Assembly (NCBI RefSeq): GCF_963855985.1
Contig: NC_087112.1
Coordinates: 436,501 to 500,500, forward strand
Length of the DNA: 64,000 bases
Reading direction: 5' to 3'
Origin: Ostrinia nubilalis
Taxonomy: Eukaryota > Arthropoda > Insecta > Lepidoptera > Crambidae
Within the stretch, counting starts at the first letter, position 1. Each line of letters starts with the position of its first letter. Of this stretch, positions 63,963-64,000 are shown in pieces. The notes below the pieces were generated by a model. The model was given only the letters and a program-made list of their open reading frames with translations, was not told the origin of the DNA and searched no databases. The translations under genes were made by a program, and so were the position numbers.

Positions 63963-64000
63963 GATAAAAATAATAATGAATGAATCTCTAGGACTGCCCA

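Overview
This window is nuclear DNA from an insect, very probably a moth or butterfly (Lepidoptera). It is AT-rich and intron-bearing, with one host gene in seven visible exons and a very dense load of transposable elements. The lineage call rests on RTE non-LTR retrotransposon fragments ending in (GAT)n or (AAG)n, tRNA-headed SINEs, many palindromic MITEs, and the interspersed 'cgcgggcgaagccgcgggc'-type repeats common in lepidopteran introns. No bacterial gene, operon, CRISPR array or virus was seen.

The host gene is at 47130-58453 on the plus strand. Seven exons join without any frame conflict into the last 299 residues of an immunoglobulin-superfamily protein of the Beaten path (Beat) type. 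The order is Ig domain 1 (exons 1-3), Ig domain 2 (exons 4-6), a charged linker, and a short hydrophobic C-terminus like a GPI-anchor signal. The signal-peptide exon was not found and probably lies in or upstream of the window. A plausible poly(A) signal is at 59122. The third exon is followed by a 151-bp tandem array that repeats most of the exon with its 5' splice site. The sixth exon reads in frame into a LINE fragment in the next intron.

1-7000 is intergenic or long intron. It holds a palindromic MITE (1495-1661), an interspersed repeat (1924-2141), and a 3.4-kb DNA transposon (3134-6562) with an internally deleted piggyBac-like element nested in it (4874-6263; TTAA duplication, transposase N- and C-termini without the core). 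7000-14000 has a minus-strand retroposon with a 15-bp target duplication (8018-8641), RTE tails and nested repeats. 14065-17228 holds two structurally similar elements with long terminal inverted repeats and internal copies of a GGGG..A.TTGTA.C motif. 18502-19819 is a SINE next to a 1.17-kb transposon with AT-rich subterminal arrays around a GC-rich core and a GCTT/GCCT satellite.

20000-40000 is mostly repeat: MITEs (21320, 23099, 26408, 29026, 32190, 34776, 37636), a minus-strand jockey/CR1-like LINE end (27369-27990) and several RTE tails. 40139-42555 is the longest coding element, a young RTE LINE with a 21-bp target duplication, a complete reverse transcriptase region and one frameshift in the endonuclease part. 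59130-64000 downstream of the host gene is again repeats and unexplained sequence.

Most short open frames in the window are chance or repeat-derived. Coordinates of repeats without a sharp end are approximate.
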